The notes: generated from the sequence alone by a model not told the origin. A DNA stretch of 64,000 nt from Ralstonia sp. UNC404CL21Col (GCF_000620465.1 NZ_KK211140.1:871964-935963); one strand, 5' to 3'. Shown: positions 1-7,190, counted from the first letter of the stretch. Numbers and translations: made by a program.

Positions 1-1058
1 CGCCGGGGCGCATTGACGGCTTCACCTACGACGACAAAGGGCAACTGAAAGGCTATGCCTGGTTCCCCACCAGCGATGTCGATGGGAGTAAGGGAATGGG
101 CTCCGTTCGCAACGGTTCCATTACTAGTTCTGGATGGACATACAACGATGCCGGTTTGGTCATCGCTGCTGTCGAATTGCTCGACGACACTGTGACCGGC
201 TCGTGGGAATTTACGTACAACGATCAAGGAAACCTGCAGACGTTGACCAATGCAGCCGGCAAGGTCGGCACGGCGCTGCAATATGACGGCGCCGGGCGGC
301 TGCTTGAGGCCGTCAACACCGATGGCCAGCACATTCGTTATCAATACAACGCGCGAGGCAATCTGGTTTCGTACGAAAGGGACGGGCAAACCGTAACGTA
401 CGAGTACAACCCGGTGGGCTTTCTGACAGCCGTTAAGGGGCCGGGCACAGCCTATCTTGGGTATGAATACGACGCTACACATCGTCTGGTGGCGACACTT
501 CGACCACAGGACGCTGCAACACTGACGGACGCAAGCCCATTCGGCACCACGTCAGTTGGCGGCGCTCCGGACGCTCAAAGCCAGGATCTTTGGACACAAT
601 TGTGGACATGGCTGAAGGCTTGGCTTGGTTCCTGGATTAGTGAGGCGCATGCTCAGGTAGTTCTGATTCGTACACCCATTCCGACGCCGGCGCCTGGGCA
701 GAGCCAAGCTCGGGCGATTAACGCCGGGGACCCTGCAGATGGTCTGGAGCAAGGTGCAGGTGCGAGACGCGATCCAGTGTCCGCGCTGCTGTCCAGTTTG
801 ATCCGTGGGGCAGGAAACATATGGGATTCAGTGCGTAGCGCTGTTAGTTCCAGTGCGGAGGAGGATTGCGATCGAGAGCAAGAATGCGAGGAGGGGCGTA
901 ATGAGGATGAGGCGCTATGCGCCACGGCCAAGGCACGCTACGGCCCTCGTGGAGAAGGGGTGTGCATGACGTCGGCAGCAAAACGCTACTATGAATGCCG
1001 GAGAGTGGGGCGGGCAAACATCACCATTCCGCTTCATGGCATTGAAACGCCGCTGTGA
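1..1058 (+). CDS. Rhs/YD-repeat protein, C-terminal part (5' end outside window)
   Basis: The reading frame is open from base 3, so the gene starts before the window. Up to about base 510 the protein carries successive YD-type repeats (YNDAGLV, YNDQGNLQTLTNAAG, YDGAGRLLEAVNTDG, YNARGNLVSYERDG, YEYNPVGFL, YEYDATHRL). These are the units that form the beta-cage of Rhs/YD proteins enclosing a C-terminal toxin. The usual RHS-core motif (DP.GR....DP.G) is not seen. Instead there is a Pro/Trp-rich linker and a short acidic Cys-rich tail (C-x4-C, then LC, VC and EC), ending at residue 320 counted from the internal Met at 96. The tail may be the variable effector tip; its activity is unknown. The small ORFs downstream fit an immunity array. 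YD-repeat family is confident; toxin function is inferred. Confidence 0.85.
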   Translation, partial: PGRIDGFTYDDKGQLKGYAWFPTSDVDGSKGMGSVRNGSITSSGWTYNDAGLVIAAVELLDDTVTGSWEFTYNDQGNLQTLTNAAGKVGTALQYDGAGRLLEAVNTDGQHIRYQYNARGNLVSYERDGQTVTYEYNPVGFLTAVKGPGTAYLGYEYDATHRLVATLRPQDAATLTDASPFGTTSVGGAPDAQSQDLWTQLWTWLKAWLGSWISEAHAQVVLIRTPIPTPAPGQSQARAINAGDPADGLEQGAGARRDPVSALLSSLIRGAGNIWDSVRSAVSSSAEEDCDREQECEEGRNEDEALCATAKARYGPRGEGVCMTSAAKRYYECRRVGRANITIPLHGIETPL

Positions 1059-1085
1059 TTCTGAAATCGATCAGAGAGAAGACAA

Positions 1086-1346
1086 ATGGAAGTCCTAGGT
1101 AACGAGTGGAAGGTCGTTTTCAATCAGCAAACCGAGTCCCTGGAATTTTGGAGCCCAAAGAATGGGGCGCGGCCCCTGGTGGAGCTTCGTATGGAGACGC
1201 TCGCTAAGATGTCTTTTGGCGAGGCATCACAGTTTGTAGGGGAGCGCCTGCTCCTCCTGATTCCGAAGTACCACGAGGTGTTCAAGGACTACCTTTGGAC
1301 TGACGACGGAAATACGCCACCCAAGAAGGATCTCCATGAGCGGTAA
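1086..1346 (+). CDS. Small protein, possible immunity protein (family A)
   Basis: An 86-aa soluble protein beginning 27 bp after the Rhs stop, with an AGAGAAGA-like ribosome site. Position makes it the prime candidate for immunity to the Rhs tail. The central motif ETLAKMSFGEA..F.GERLLLLIP is closely matched by the 84-aa protein at 3780 (ETLETMEFDEA..FLGARLLLLMP) and more loosely by the 140-aa protein at 3342, so the three look like paralogues. I do not recognise a named family. No signal peptide or membrane segment is convincing; the LLLLI stretch is too short. Existence as a gene is likely; immunity function is inferred from context only. Confidence 0.65.
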   Translation: MEVLGNEWKVVFNQQTESLEFWSPKNGARPLVELRMETLAKMSFGEASQFVGERLLLLIPKYHEVFKDYLWTDDGNTPPKKDLHER

Positions 1347-1415
1347 CGCGGTGCTGTAAACGCATAGCAGACCGCCCAGAGCCGGCTTCGATAGAAGACT
1401 TGCAGAGAGCGACAA

Positions 1416-1715
1416 ATGGTGGACGACGCGATCGCAGCGGGTTGCATTTCCGAAATAGCAAAGAACTCTCCTTTCGGAAAAGAGGTCATCTCCTACGAAA
1501 TACAAGACGACTTCCAATTTGTTCTTCTTTCTGTAGTGACAGATGGGGTGAGTGATGTGTCGCCTCTGGACAGAAAGAGAATCGCGGCTCTTGTGGACGG
1601 TATCGTTCCGAAGAGGAGCGGAGAGTATTCCTGGATGGTGAATTTCACTTTGAACGGGAAGATCTTTGATAGCTATTTTGGTGGTGATTTGCTGTCGCCT
1701 GACTCTGGCCTGTAA
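1416..1715 (+). CDS. Hypothetical protein, possible immunity protein
   Basis: A 99-aa soluble protein with mixed alpha/beta-looking sequence and an acidic character. The N-terminus (VDDAIAAGCISEIAKNSPFG) and the ending (NGKIFDSYFGGDLLSPDSG) match nothing I recognise. It starts with ATG after a GAGAGCGAC purine stretch, about 70 bp after the previous gene. It lies inside the string of small same-strand ORFs behind an Rhs gene, a typical site for immunity genes. The function is unknown. Confidence 0.55.
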   Translation: MVDDAIAAGCISEIAKNSPFGKEVISYEIQDDFQFVLLSVVTDGVSDVSPLDRKRIAALVDGIVPKRSGEYSWMVNFTLNGKIFDSYFGGDLLSPDSGL

Positions 1716-1753
1716 GGCCGGGGCTCGCGCTCCGCTCGTTCTCTTCTGACCTC

Positions 1754-2302
1754 ATGGACGATCCGAAGACCCCGCCAACTTGCCTTGTCGAGTATCTGAA
1801 GTCTCCCGTGCTGGAGCGCTCGGACACGCAGATTCGAGCCTTTCTCGGCAGAATGAGTCATGTGGTGGAAGTCGCAGAGGCCGTGGGGCAGTGGACCGCC
1901 AAGAAGGAACGCACGGCGTTCGAGTTGCTTGATGACATCGACGCCGATATCAACGTGATCCTAGGCTCGGGCCTAAGTGACGATGGTTCCGACACGGTTT
2001 TCCTGATTCACTCCTCCTGGACAGCAGATCTAAGTGCCGCGGCTATGTACGAGAGCCTACGCGCAGATGTCGTGGACTTCGTCTGTTCAGGGTTCGGAAA
2101 ACTTCTGTTGAGCGAGCGAGATGTCGAGAAGTGGCTGACAGCGTGGCGGTCAGCGATTTCTGCAACGCTGGACGATTTCCAAGTTTCACGTACCGCTGAT
2201 GAAGCAGTCGGTCGCGTCCTCGGAGTGAACTTGCTGCTCAGCAAATTGCAGATGTTCAGCGCTATGGCTCGTTTGAACCCGCTGCTGGAGCGTGGTGCAT
2301 GA
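1754..2302 (+). CDS. Hypothetical protein in Rhs-associated array
   Basis: A 182-aa protein predicted to be soluble and mostly helical. There are two helical-looking segments around residues 30-75 (VEVAEAVGQWTAKKERTAFELL) and 120-180. No signal peptide, membrane segment or catalytic motif is visible. It starts 38 bp after the preceding stop. I do not recognise the family. Codon bias at third positions is weaker than in the core genes further on, in keeping with accessory DNA. It could be an immunity protein or a fragment of a larger accessory function. Confidence 0.55.
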   Translation: MDDPKTPPTCLVEYLKSPVLERSDTQIRAFLGRMSHVVEVAEAVGQWTAKKERTAFELLDDIDADINVILGSGLSDDGSDTVFLIHSSWTADLSAAAMYESLRADVVDFVCSGFGKLLLSERDVEKWLTAWRSAISATLDDFQVSRTADEAVGRVLGVNLLLSKLQMFSAMARLNPLLERGA

Positions 2303-2340
2303 CTTCTGCGAAGGCGAGCATCTGGATCTAGGTCCCGACC

Positions 2341-2652
2341 ATGCGGATTGACATCGATTTCAGCATCTTCGACTCTCCAGTGAGCGCCTATGGGAACGCG
2401 ACGGGAGATATCGAAGTTAAGACTCTGCCAAAGGTTGGGGATGTTGTGAACTTGTTCGAAGGTCGAAAGGCTTTCGAGTTGGAGGGGTTCTCGGGGCGGC
2501 TTAAGGTGATTTCGGTGGACAAGGTCGAGACCTCCGGCAAAGCCATATTTGCTCTCGAAGATGTCGTTGTCTCGTCAAGATCGGTGGCGGCGGAACTGGC
2601 AGGGCGGCTGGAGACGGAGCTCGGCTTGTTCTGTATAGATTACGACCAATAG
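2341..2652 (+). CDS. Hypothetical protein in Rhs-associated array
   Basis: A 103-aa beta-rich protein (alternating segments such as MRIDIDFSIFDSPV, VGDVVNLFEG, GRLKVISVDKVE, AIFALEDVVVSSR) with no cysteine-rich or membrane part. It starts 38 bp after the preceding stop. No family is recognised. Immunity proteins of polymorphic toxins are often of this size and fold class, but that is only a contextual argument. Confidence 0.55.
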   Translation: MRIDIDFSIFDSPVSAYGNATGDIEVKTLPKVGDVVNLFEGRKAFELEGFSGRLKVISVDKVETSGKAIFALEDVVVSSRSVAAELAGRLETELGLFCIDYDQ

Positions 2653-2709
2653 GACACCGCCTGGCTGCATTGAATGCCCTGTGGTCGCAATGGTGTTTGC
2701 TACGGCGAG

Positions 2710-3234
2710 ATGGAAAAGCACAAACTCGAAGAATCAATTGTTGCCGCGTTCGCGGATGTGGAAGCCCCTCCTGATTGGGCCCTGGTGGGCAGTCGCGAGG
2801 GCTCTGAGCCCGCAGAAGTAGATGCGATCTTTCGCTGCGTGAAGGATTGGAGAAACCTGCACGTCTTCAAGATGGATCAGGATGCGGTCTTGTCCTTCCT
2901 GTCCGATGAAGCTTTCAGGTACTACATACAGGCGTTCATGATCTACGACCTCAAGGGCGAGATCCAGTACAACGACGTCGTCTTCCACCTGACATATGGC
3001 CTTCAAGACCAGAGCGCGGCGGAGCCGTTGAATCCTCGCCGATACGGAAGCCGTACCCTTCGGGATGTGGCCGTTTATCGGAACTCGATGTTCTCGCCGG
3101 CGCAAGCTGTTGCGATCGTTGAGTATCTGAAGAGCAAGCTGGCGGCTGAGGGGCCTGATGGATTTGATGCACCGGCGATTCGGCAGGCGCTCGACAACTA
3201 CTGGCTTGCACGAGCAGAGCTATCGGGGGCGTGA
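2710..3234 (+). CDS. DUF6714-like protein
   Basis: A protein of about 174 aa from the ATG at 2710 (an in-frame ATG at 2674 would add 12 residues of unlikely composition). The middle contains AVLSFLSDEAFRYYIQAFMIYDL, which fits the pattern I associate with the DUF6714 family: a leucine-rich SFL..EAFRYY..AFM block preceded by a W..L block (here KDWRNLHVF). The C-terminal part is helical (AQAVAIVEYLKSKLA). The family's function is unknown, and members occur near polymorphic toxin loci. The family assignment is from memory and moderate; the coding status is good. Confidence 0.6.
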   Translation: MEKHKLEESIVAAFADVEAPPDWALVGSREGSEPAEVDAIFRCVKDWRNLHVFKMDQDAVLSFLSDEAFRYYIQAFMIYDLKGEIQYNDVVFHLTYGLQDQSAAEPLNPRRYGSRTLRDVAVYRNSMFSPAQAVAIVEYLKSKLAAEGPDGFDAPAIRQALDNYWLARAELSGA

Positions 3235-3341
3235 GCCCGCTTAACTTAGGACGCGCCGCACATGCGCGGTCGCCGTGGATGATGGAAACAGTGTGATTGT
3301 GCTGAACACCGGGCCACAGGTGATGTGCGAGGGAAAATGAA

Positions 3342-3764
3342 ATGAAGGAACCATACTTGGCGCTCTACGTAAGGGATAACGCTTTGTGCGTTGCCAAGAA
3401 GTTGCCTACAGAAAGCAGCCCTCGAGACATTTTCGAGATAGGCGTGGGCGAAGTGACCTCGAATGAATTCGACGAGGCAGCCAGAAAACTAGGGGGCACG
3501 GTTCTTGGAATTCTGAGTCTCTGGCATAAGGACTCGTTCCCCGGTTGGGGTGATGCTCTTACTCAAATCGAAGAAGGCGAAGAAGACGACCTCTATGTGG
3601 CCCATCGCTTGATCAGCGAGTCTGTGACGAAGAAAACGGCAGCGCACGTGAAATCGATCGACCTGTTGCTGAGGTGGGCGTCTGCAAAAAACGAAGATGC
3701 GAAGCAATTCCTCGAAGAAGCTTGGCCGTTGGTTCGAGAGCGGTTGAATAGCTTCGAGAATTGA
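3342..3764 (+). CDS. Hypothetical protein with family-A motif, possible immunity protein
   Basis: A 140-aa acidic soluble protein. The start is supported by GAGGG about 10 bp upstream. Residues 35-60 (GEVTSNEFDEAARKLGGTVLGILSLW) resemble the shared motif of the 86-aa protein at 1086 and the 84-aa protein next door at 3780, suggesting a common origin with a longer C-terminal extension here. The extension is helical (VTKKTAAHVKSIDLLLRWAS). The next gene follows after 15 bp. The function is unknown; the array context suggests immunity or orphan immunity. Confidence 0.6.
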   Translation: MKEPYLALYVRDNALCVAKKLPTESSPRDIFEIGVGEVTSNEFDEAARKLGGTVLGILSLWHKDSFPGWGDALTQIEEGEEDDLYVAHRLISESVTKKTAAHVKSIDLLLRWASAKNEDAKQFLEEAWPLVRERLNSFEN

Positions 3765-3779
3765 AGCAGTTACGATGCT

Positions 3780-4034
3780 ATGAATTTCCTGTCCAATTCC
3801 CTGGTCGTTGAGGTCGATACCCCAACCGGAAACGTTTTAGTGTCGCATCCAGACCGGAGTAGCGTTCCCAGCGCACTGGTCACCATTCGCCCCGAAACAT
3901 TGGAGACGATGGAGTTTGATGAGGCGGCGCACTTTCTGGGGGCGAGACTGTTGCTGTTGATGCCGGCGATGCGGGAGCACTTTCGAACCCACATAGAACG
4001 CTTGGCTGCTTCTCCGGACGGGAAGCTTGATTAG
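3780..4034 (+). CDS. Small protein, possible immunity protein (family A paralogue)
   Basis: An 84-aa protein, clearly related along its length to the 86-aa protein directly after the Rhs gene. Both have an N-terminal beta-rich 25 residues, then ETLETMEFDEAAHFLGARLL, LLMP, and a basic helical tail. Such copies lying several genes away from a toxin are commonly read as orphan immunity genes kept after toxin replacement. It begins 15 bp after the previous gene, and its stop lies 8 bp before the ATG chosen for the next gene. No family name is recognised. Confidence 0.6.
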   Translation: MNFLSNSLVVEVDTPTGNVLVSHPDRSSVPSALVTIRPETLETMEFDEAAHFLGARLLLLMPAMREHFRTHIERLAASPDGKLD

Positions 4035-4041
4035 CCCGTCC

Positions 4042-4452
4042 ATGAACCTATATCTGATCGCTGCTTTCGCATTCGCTGTGGGCGGCGGAGCAGAATTGCT
4101 CCACCGAAAGCGCCGTCAGGCCAGCCTGCGGGCGCTTTCGGAGCGGGAATCGCTGGCCGACATTGAGATCTACAGGCAGTTCTACGCGGGCGGCAATTTT
4201 GACGAAGCCGCAGTTCGCTCAGCCTGGAACGAGATCGCTGAGACGCTGCGAGTGCCAGCCGACAAGTTGCGCCCAACTGACAAGTTCGGAACTGACATTG
4301 GCGTCTGGTTTATCACGAGCGACGAGCTGGACACGCTCGCCGAGTTGGCAGCGCAGCGTGCCGCTCGGCGTGGGAAGGAGGTCGATATCTCCGCTATCGC
4401 AACAGTTGATGATTACGTGAAGGCGTTCGCTACGGCTTCAGCGCCCAGCTAG
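4042..4452 (+). CDS. N-terminally membrane-anchored protein with acyl-carrier-like C-terminal domain
   Basis: I chose the ATG at 4042; a TTG at 4027 is in frame but overlaps the previous gene. The first 16 residues (LYLIAAFAFAVGGGAELL) form a membrane segment followed by RKRR, so the body would face the cytoplasm. Residues about 60-130 (W.EIAETLRVPADKLRPTDKFG..........DELDTL....TVDDYV) have the spacing of acyl-carrier-protein-like four-helix domains, but no DSL/DSV phosphopantetheine serine is present. Such ACP-like proteins occur in toxin-immunity neighbourhoods. The ACP-like reading is tentative. Confidence 0.55.
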   Translation: MNLYLIAAFAFAVGGGAELLHRKRRQASLRALSERESLADIEIYRQFYAGGNFDEAAVRSAWNEIAETLRVPADKLRPTDKFGTDIGVWFITSDELDTLAELAAQRAARRGKEVDISAIATVDDYVKAFATASAPS

Positions 4453-4503
4453 TTGGGCGCTCGGCGGAAATGTTTTGCACTCGTACCGTAAGGAAGCAAC
4501 GGG

Positions 4504-4712
4504 ATGGCAACGATTTATGAGATGTGGGAGGTGGTGGACCCCGAAGGCGCTCACAGATAGCGCTCGTCGAAAAAGGACAGTTCGAGGCGCAGCGGCATAT
4601 GTACGACGGCAAACCAGAGTTGCTGACCTCGTTCGAGGCCGAAACGTTCGATGAGGCAGCCCAGAAACGTAACGACTACTTTGGCTGGGGCAAATATCAG
4701 CCAATGGACTAG
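4504..4712 (+). pseudogene. Small hypothetical protein with a frameshift
   Basis: The frame starting at 4504 reads MATIYEMWEVVDPEGAHR and stops at 4558-4560. The -1 frame continues as QIALVEKGQFEAQRHMYDGK and runs to a stop at 4712, ending in FDEAAQKRNDYFGWGKYQ. The two halves join smoothly near 4550-4556 (PEGAH|QIALVEKG) if one base is missing. The intact product would be about 69 aa. This is either a genuine disruption or a sequencing error. The family is unknown; the FDEAAQ string faintly recalls the family-A motif of neighbouring genes. Confidence 0.5.
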
Positions 4713-4738
4713 CTTGGAAACGGGGTAGGGTTGCCGAC

Positions 4739-4972
4739 ATGAAATACGCAGACGGACAGCAAGTGCAAGTCGGCGATCGCGTCGGCCTCGGCGCCGACGC
4801 CGGCGGCGTGGTCGTGTGTTCGATCGAGGACGGCGTGTTCAGCGCCGGATACTCGTCGGACCAATGGGCCTATCTGGAAAAGCGATTCATGGTCGAATTC
4901 CCCACGCTGGGCCTGATCCACTACGAAGTTGCCGAGGAAGACCTGCGGTTGATTTCACGCGCGGTGTCATAG
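4739..4972 (+). CDS. Small KOW-like conserved hypothetical protein
   Basis: A 77-aa beta-rich protein beginning MKYADGQQVQVGDRVGLG, a KOW/SH3-like opening. It continues with GGVVVCSIEDG and a W-Y-L...FP..GLIHY..AEEDLRLI ending. I recall a widespread family of small proteins with this DG..V..GD.V.....GVVV....GLIHY...EEDL layout, often near Rhs or contact-dependent toxin genes, without known function. The last bases overlap the stop of the convergent SRAP gene by 6 bp. Confidence 0.65.
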   Translation: MKYADGQQVQVGDRVGLGADAGGVVVCSIEDGVFSAGYSSDQWAYLEKRFMVEFPTLGLIHYEVAEEDLRLISRAVS

Positions 4973-5515
4973 GCCAGCCACGCGATGCGCGTAATACGGC
5001 CGCAGCTTGTCCTCAAGAATCGCGTCTGACGCCTCGTGGTCGTGCGCTTCCGGGTTCAGCCATGCATCGATTTTGTCGGGCTTGATCGGAATGAGCACGC
5101 GGTCGTGGCCGGTCGCGGCGATCTCCGGCGGTGGGTCTTCCGTGATGATGGCGAACGACAGCAGATCCTTCTCGCCGGGCTTGGTCGCGCGCCAGTGTGA
5201 CCACACGCAGGCGACGAGCAGCGTCTGCGGCGGGTCGGGGCGGAATTCGAGCACGACGTTTGTACCGTCCGGCTGCTTCACCTGTTCATAGAACGCGTCG
5301 ACGAGGATCAGGCCGTGCGTGTGGCCGTATTGGCCTTTCCAGAAGCCGCGCAGGTTGTCGCGGCGGGCGCAGTAGGTGCCGGGATATTGCGTGTCGTAGA
5401 ACGCAGGCTTGCCGGCAGGGCGGCAGTGGTAGCGCATCGGTTTGACGACGCGCCGGCCGTTCTCCATGACCATCACCGGCGCGTACCAGCCGGGGAAGAT
5501 GCGCGAGTCGCGCAC
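4967..5515 (-). pseudogene. SRAP-domain (YedK/HMCES-like) gene, 5'-truncated
   Basis: SRAP proteins form a thiazolidine link to abasic sites in single-stranded DNA through Cys2 exposed after Met removal. Here the readable part has the conserved blocks FPGWYAPV (counterpart of the N.AP segment), YCARRDNL (counterpart of NAR.ET), LILVDAFYE (catalytic Glu) and GHDRVLIPI (active-site His), followed by DAWLNP. The usual N-terminal MC-x-RY start is missing. The only starts are a GTG at 5515 or read-through into non-SRAP sequence up to a TGA near 5600, across a run of ten G/C at 5530-5539. None of the other frames upstream restores MC. The catalytic Cys is therefore absent and the gene is probably dead. 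Confidence 0.75.
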
Positions 5516-5661
5516 GCCGGGATCTGTGCGGGGGGGGGGCGTCCCGTGACGGACGGCCCTATCGCGATTCGTGGGCCGGAGAGCTACGCGTCAACGTAGA
5601 CAATGCAGACGTGGAGCGGGGTTGCACCTCGCTCGGCTGGCGGGCTTTCGGAGCCGTGTCG

Positions 5662-6111
5662 CTAGTGCTTTACCGTCTCGCCGGAGAGCAACAACGACTT
5701 CAGTTGCCCCGGCCGGCCAGGATACGGCTCCCAAGTGGCAAGACCGTAATACGCATTAACCAACTTCTCGATCGTTCCACCGGAGTGCCATTGGGCTCCG
5801 ATGAAGTCAGGGGCGGAGAATTTTCTGTGTGGGGAGAGTCGAGGATCCACCAGCAGCGCTCCAGATCCAATCACTTTCCAGTAGCCTTTTTTTATCTCCG
5901 CCCTCGCGACCGAGGTCACGGAGATAACTGCAGCAACGGAAAGCGAGGAGGGGTCGAAACTTTCTTGGGCTGGAATGGCGCAGTCAAAGACTGCAATACA
6001 CACGACGCCGACGTACCATTCCTCGAGGACTTGCCCGACAACCATCTGCCCGTCCAAACGGGGAATGCCGAAAAGAGTCCCTGGAGCTGCTGTTTGGCGC
6101 TTTCGCGGCAT
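5662..6111 (-). CDS. Imm26-like immunity protein
   Basis: A 149-aa protein opening with a beta-rich block (PGTLFGIPRLDGQMVVGQVL, then VCIAVFD) and a middle GYWKVIGSGALL segment. This layout (GD..AIPL.DG..GYG.VL, later W.VIG..P) is that of the Imm26 family of immunity proteins for polymorphic toxins; the assignment is from pattern memory. The C-terminus ends WEPYPGRPGQLKSLLL. It follows the two-TM gene after 16 bp on the same strand, so the three minus-strand genes 6654-5662 look like one transcription unit. No toxin gene is adjacent on this strand. Confidence 0.6.
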   Translation of the reverse strand: MPRKRQTAAPGTLFGIPRLDGQMVVGQVLEEWYVGVVCIAVFDCAIPAQESFDPSSLSVAAVISVTSVARAEIKKGYWKVIGSGALLVDPRLSPHRKFSAPDFIGAQWHSGGTIEKLVNAYYGLATWEPYPGRPGQLKSLLLSGETVKH

Positions 6112-6127
6112 GTCGACCTCTGTTGGC

Positions 6128-6370
6128 CTATTGGTTGTCGGAGTCCAATTGCCGCGGACGCTGCCGGCGCACCGAACTCGCCAAGGCCAGTAGTACGCAC
6201 AGGCCAGCTAGCCAGAGCGGCAAACGTGTAAGTCCGAAGGTCGCCGCCCGGTAGCTCCGAAGCGAGGCGTACCACTCTACCGTTTCCGGCTGTGCAGAAA
6301 GTATGTACGTCAAAAAATGAGCGGTGACGGCGACTAGCCAAGCGCCAAGAACTATCCGCGTGCGAGCCAT
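6128..6370 (-). CDS. Small membrane protein
   Basis: An 80-aa protein with two membrane segments, about residues 5-24 (IVLGAWLVAVTAHFLTYIL) and 47-66 (LTRLPLWLAGLCVLLALASS), followed by a basic tail (RRQRPRQ). Its start overlaps the end of the upstream 100-aa gene by 19 bp, which suggests translational coupling. It may be a membrane partner or a membrane-type immunity protein; the function is unknown. Confidence 0.5.
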   Translation of the reverse strand: MARTRIVLGAWLVAVTAHFLTYILSAQPETVEWYASLRSYRAATFGLTRLPLWLAGLCVLLALASSVRRQRPRQLDSDNQ

Positions 6371-6654
6371 AGCTTGATCGCGTTATTTACTTCGGCGGAG
6401 ATCTCAGGGGCCGCCAACCTGTCTGTGTAGATCGACCCGCTTCCCGACACGCCGGGCGCTGAGTACTGAATGGCGTGCGCCAGTTCGTCCAGGTAGGGGC
6501 CGCCTCGGCGCCGATACTTCGCAGCCTCGTCGCTGTTGAGCTGCATCGTGAAGCTGTAGTATGCAAAGCTGTGATTGCAGTTCACGTCGAGGTACAGCTG
6601 CTGCCCGTCTCTGAGCAGGTACCACGCGTGTGGGCCGTATTCGAGGACTTCCAC
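6352..6654 (-). CDS. Hypothetical protein, first gene of minus-strand group
   Basis: A 100-aa protein starting with GTG, supported by GAGGGAAGA 2-8 bp upstream. The sequence (VLEYGPHAWYLLRDGQQLYL, then NCNHS and YSFTMQLN) looks like a compact beta domain followed by helices (YLDELAHAIQYSAPG). I recall similar uncharacterised proteins in Burkholderiales secretion-toxin regions but no named family. It leads the probable three-gene unit with the two-TM protein and the Imm26-like protein. Confidence 0.55.
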   Translation of the reverse strand: MEVLEYGPHAWYLLRDGQQLYLDVNCNHSFAYYSFTMQLNSDEAAKYRRRGGPYLDELAHAIQYSAPGVSGSGSIYTDRLAAPEISAEVNNAIKLWLARG

Positions 6655-6935
6655 TCTTCCCTCAATTTGATCTTGTCGTTCTATGCGGCCAACAGATCTC
6701 CGCTATGTCGCGGATGAGTGTAGCGCTTCAAGCTGGACGAGGTAGAGCGCGTCTACCAACGGCAGCACGTGTCTGGTCGCTTTGTGGGCTGCGGACGAGC
6801 GCCTACCCGTGCGACTCGTACGAGCGCGAGGCGGGTGTGGATTAGAGTGTTTGCGGCACGGAGCGACGGATCGGCGCACTCGAATATTGGACACTGTCAA
6901 ATATTCGGCCCCAGCCGCGCTGCGCAAAGAAATAG
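6655..6935. other. Non-coding stretch between accessory genes and tRNA-Pro
   Basis: No convincing gene. The plus-strand frame from 6724 reads RFKLDEVERVYQRQHVSGRF and looks like a short relic of coding sequence, but it has no start and decays into basic low-complexity residues. ORFs on the minus strand here are Arg/Ser/Pro-rich and look like noise. Confidence 0.4.
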
Positions 6936-6971
6936 AAAAGCCAGTGTAATCGCTTGATTACACTGGCTTTT
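6936..6971 (-). terminator. Terminator downstream of tRNA-Pro
   Basis: Perfect 16-bp inverted repeat (AAAAGCCAGTGTAATC, loop GCTT on the plus strand, GATTACACTGGCTTTT). On the minus strand it ends in TTTT, 4 bp beyond the tRNA 3' end. It could also act in the other direction. Confidence 0.85.
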
Positions 6972-6972
6972 G

Positions 6973-7051
<79 letters not shown>

Positions 7052-7159
7052 AAGCCTGAAAGTATAACAGAGGCGTAGCGTTGATGACTAGTAGTTCGCT
7101 CGCAGTTCGAGCGCAGCGTCATATGGTCGTGTTGCCGATAGTGACGACAAAGAAATCCC

Positions 7160-7190
7160 TTGCGCTAGAGTGCGCTCTAGCACCTGTAAT
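7160..7190 (+). promoter_or_regulatory. MerR-type promoter with operator
   Basis: -35 TTGCGC (7160-7165), a 19-bp spacer, and -10 TGTAAT (7185-7190). The spacer and -35 hold the dyad GCTAGAG-TGCG-CTCTAGC (7164-7181). An over-long 19-bp spacer with a central dyad is the hallmark of MerR-family activated promoters, where the regulator twists the DNA. The two-gene unit that follows encodes a MerR regulator. Confidence 0.8.

Noticed and set aside
6475-6957. Several ORFs between the 100-aa gene and tRNA-Pro
   Set aside because: Short, basic and inconsistent between frames; one runs through the terminator. No start signal is convincing.
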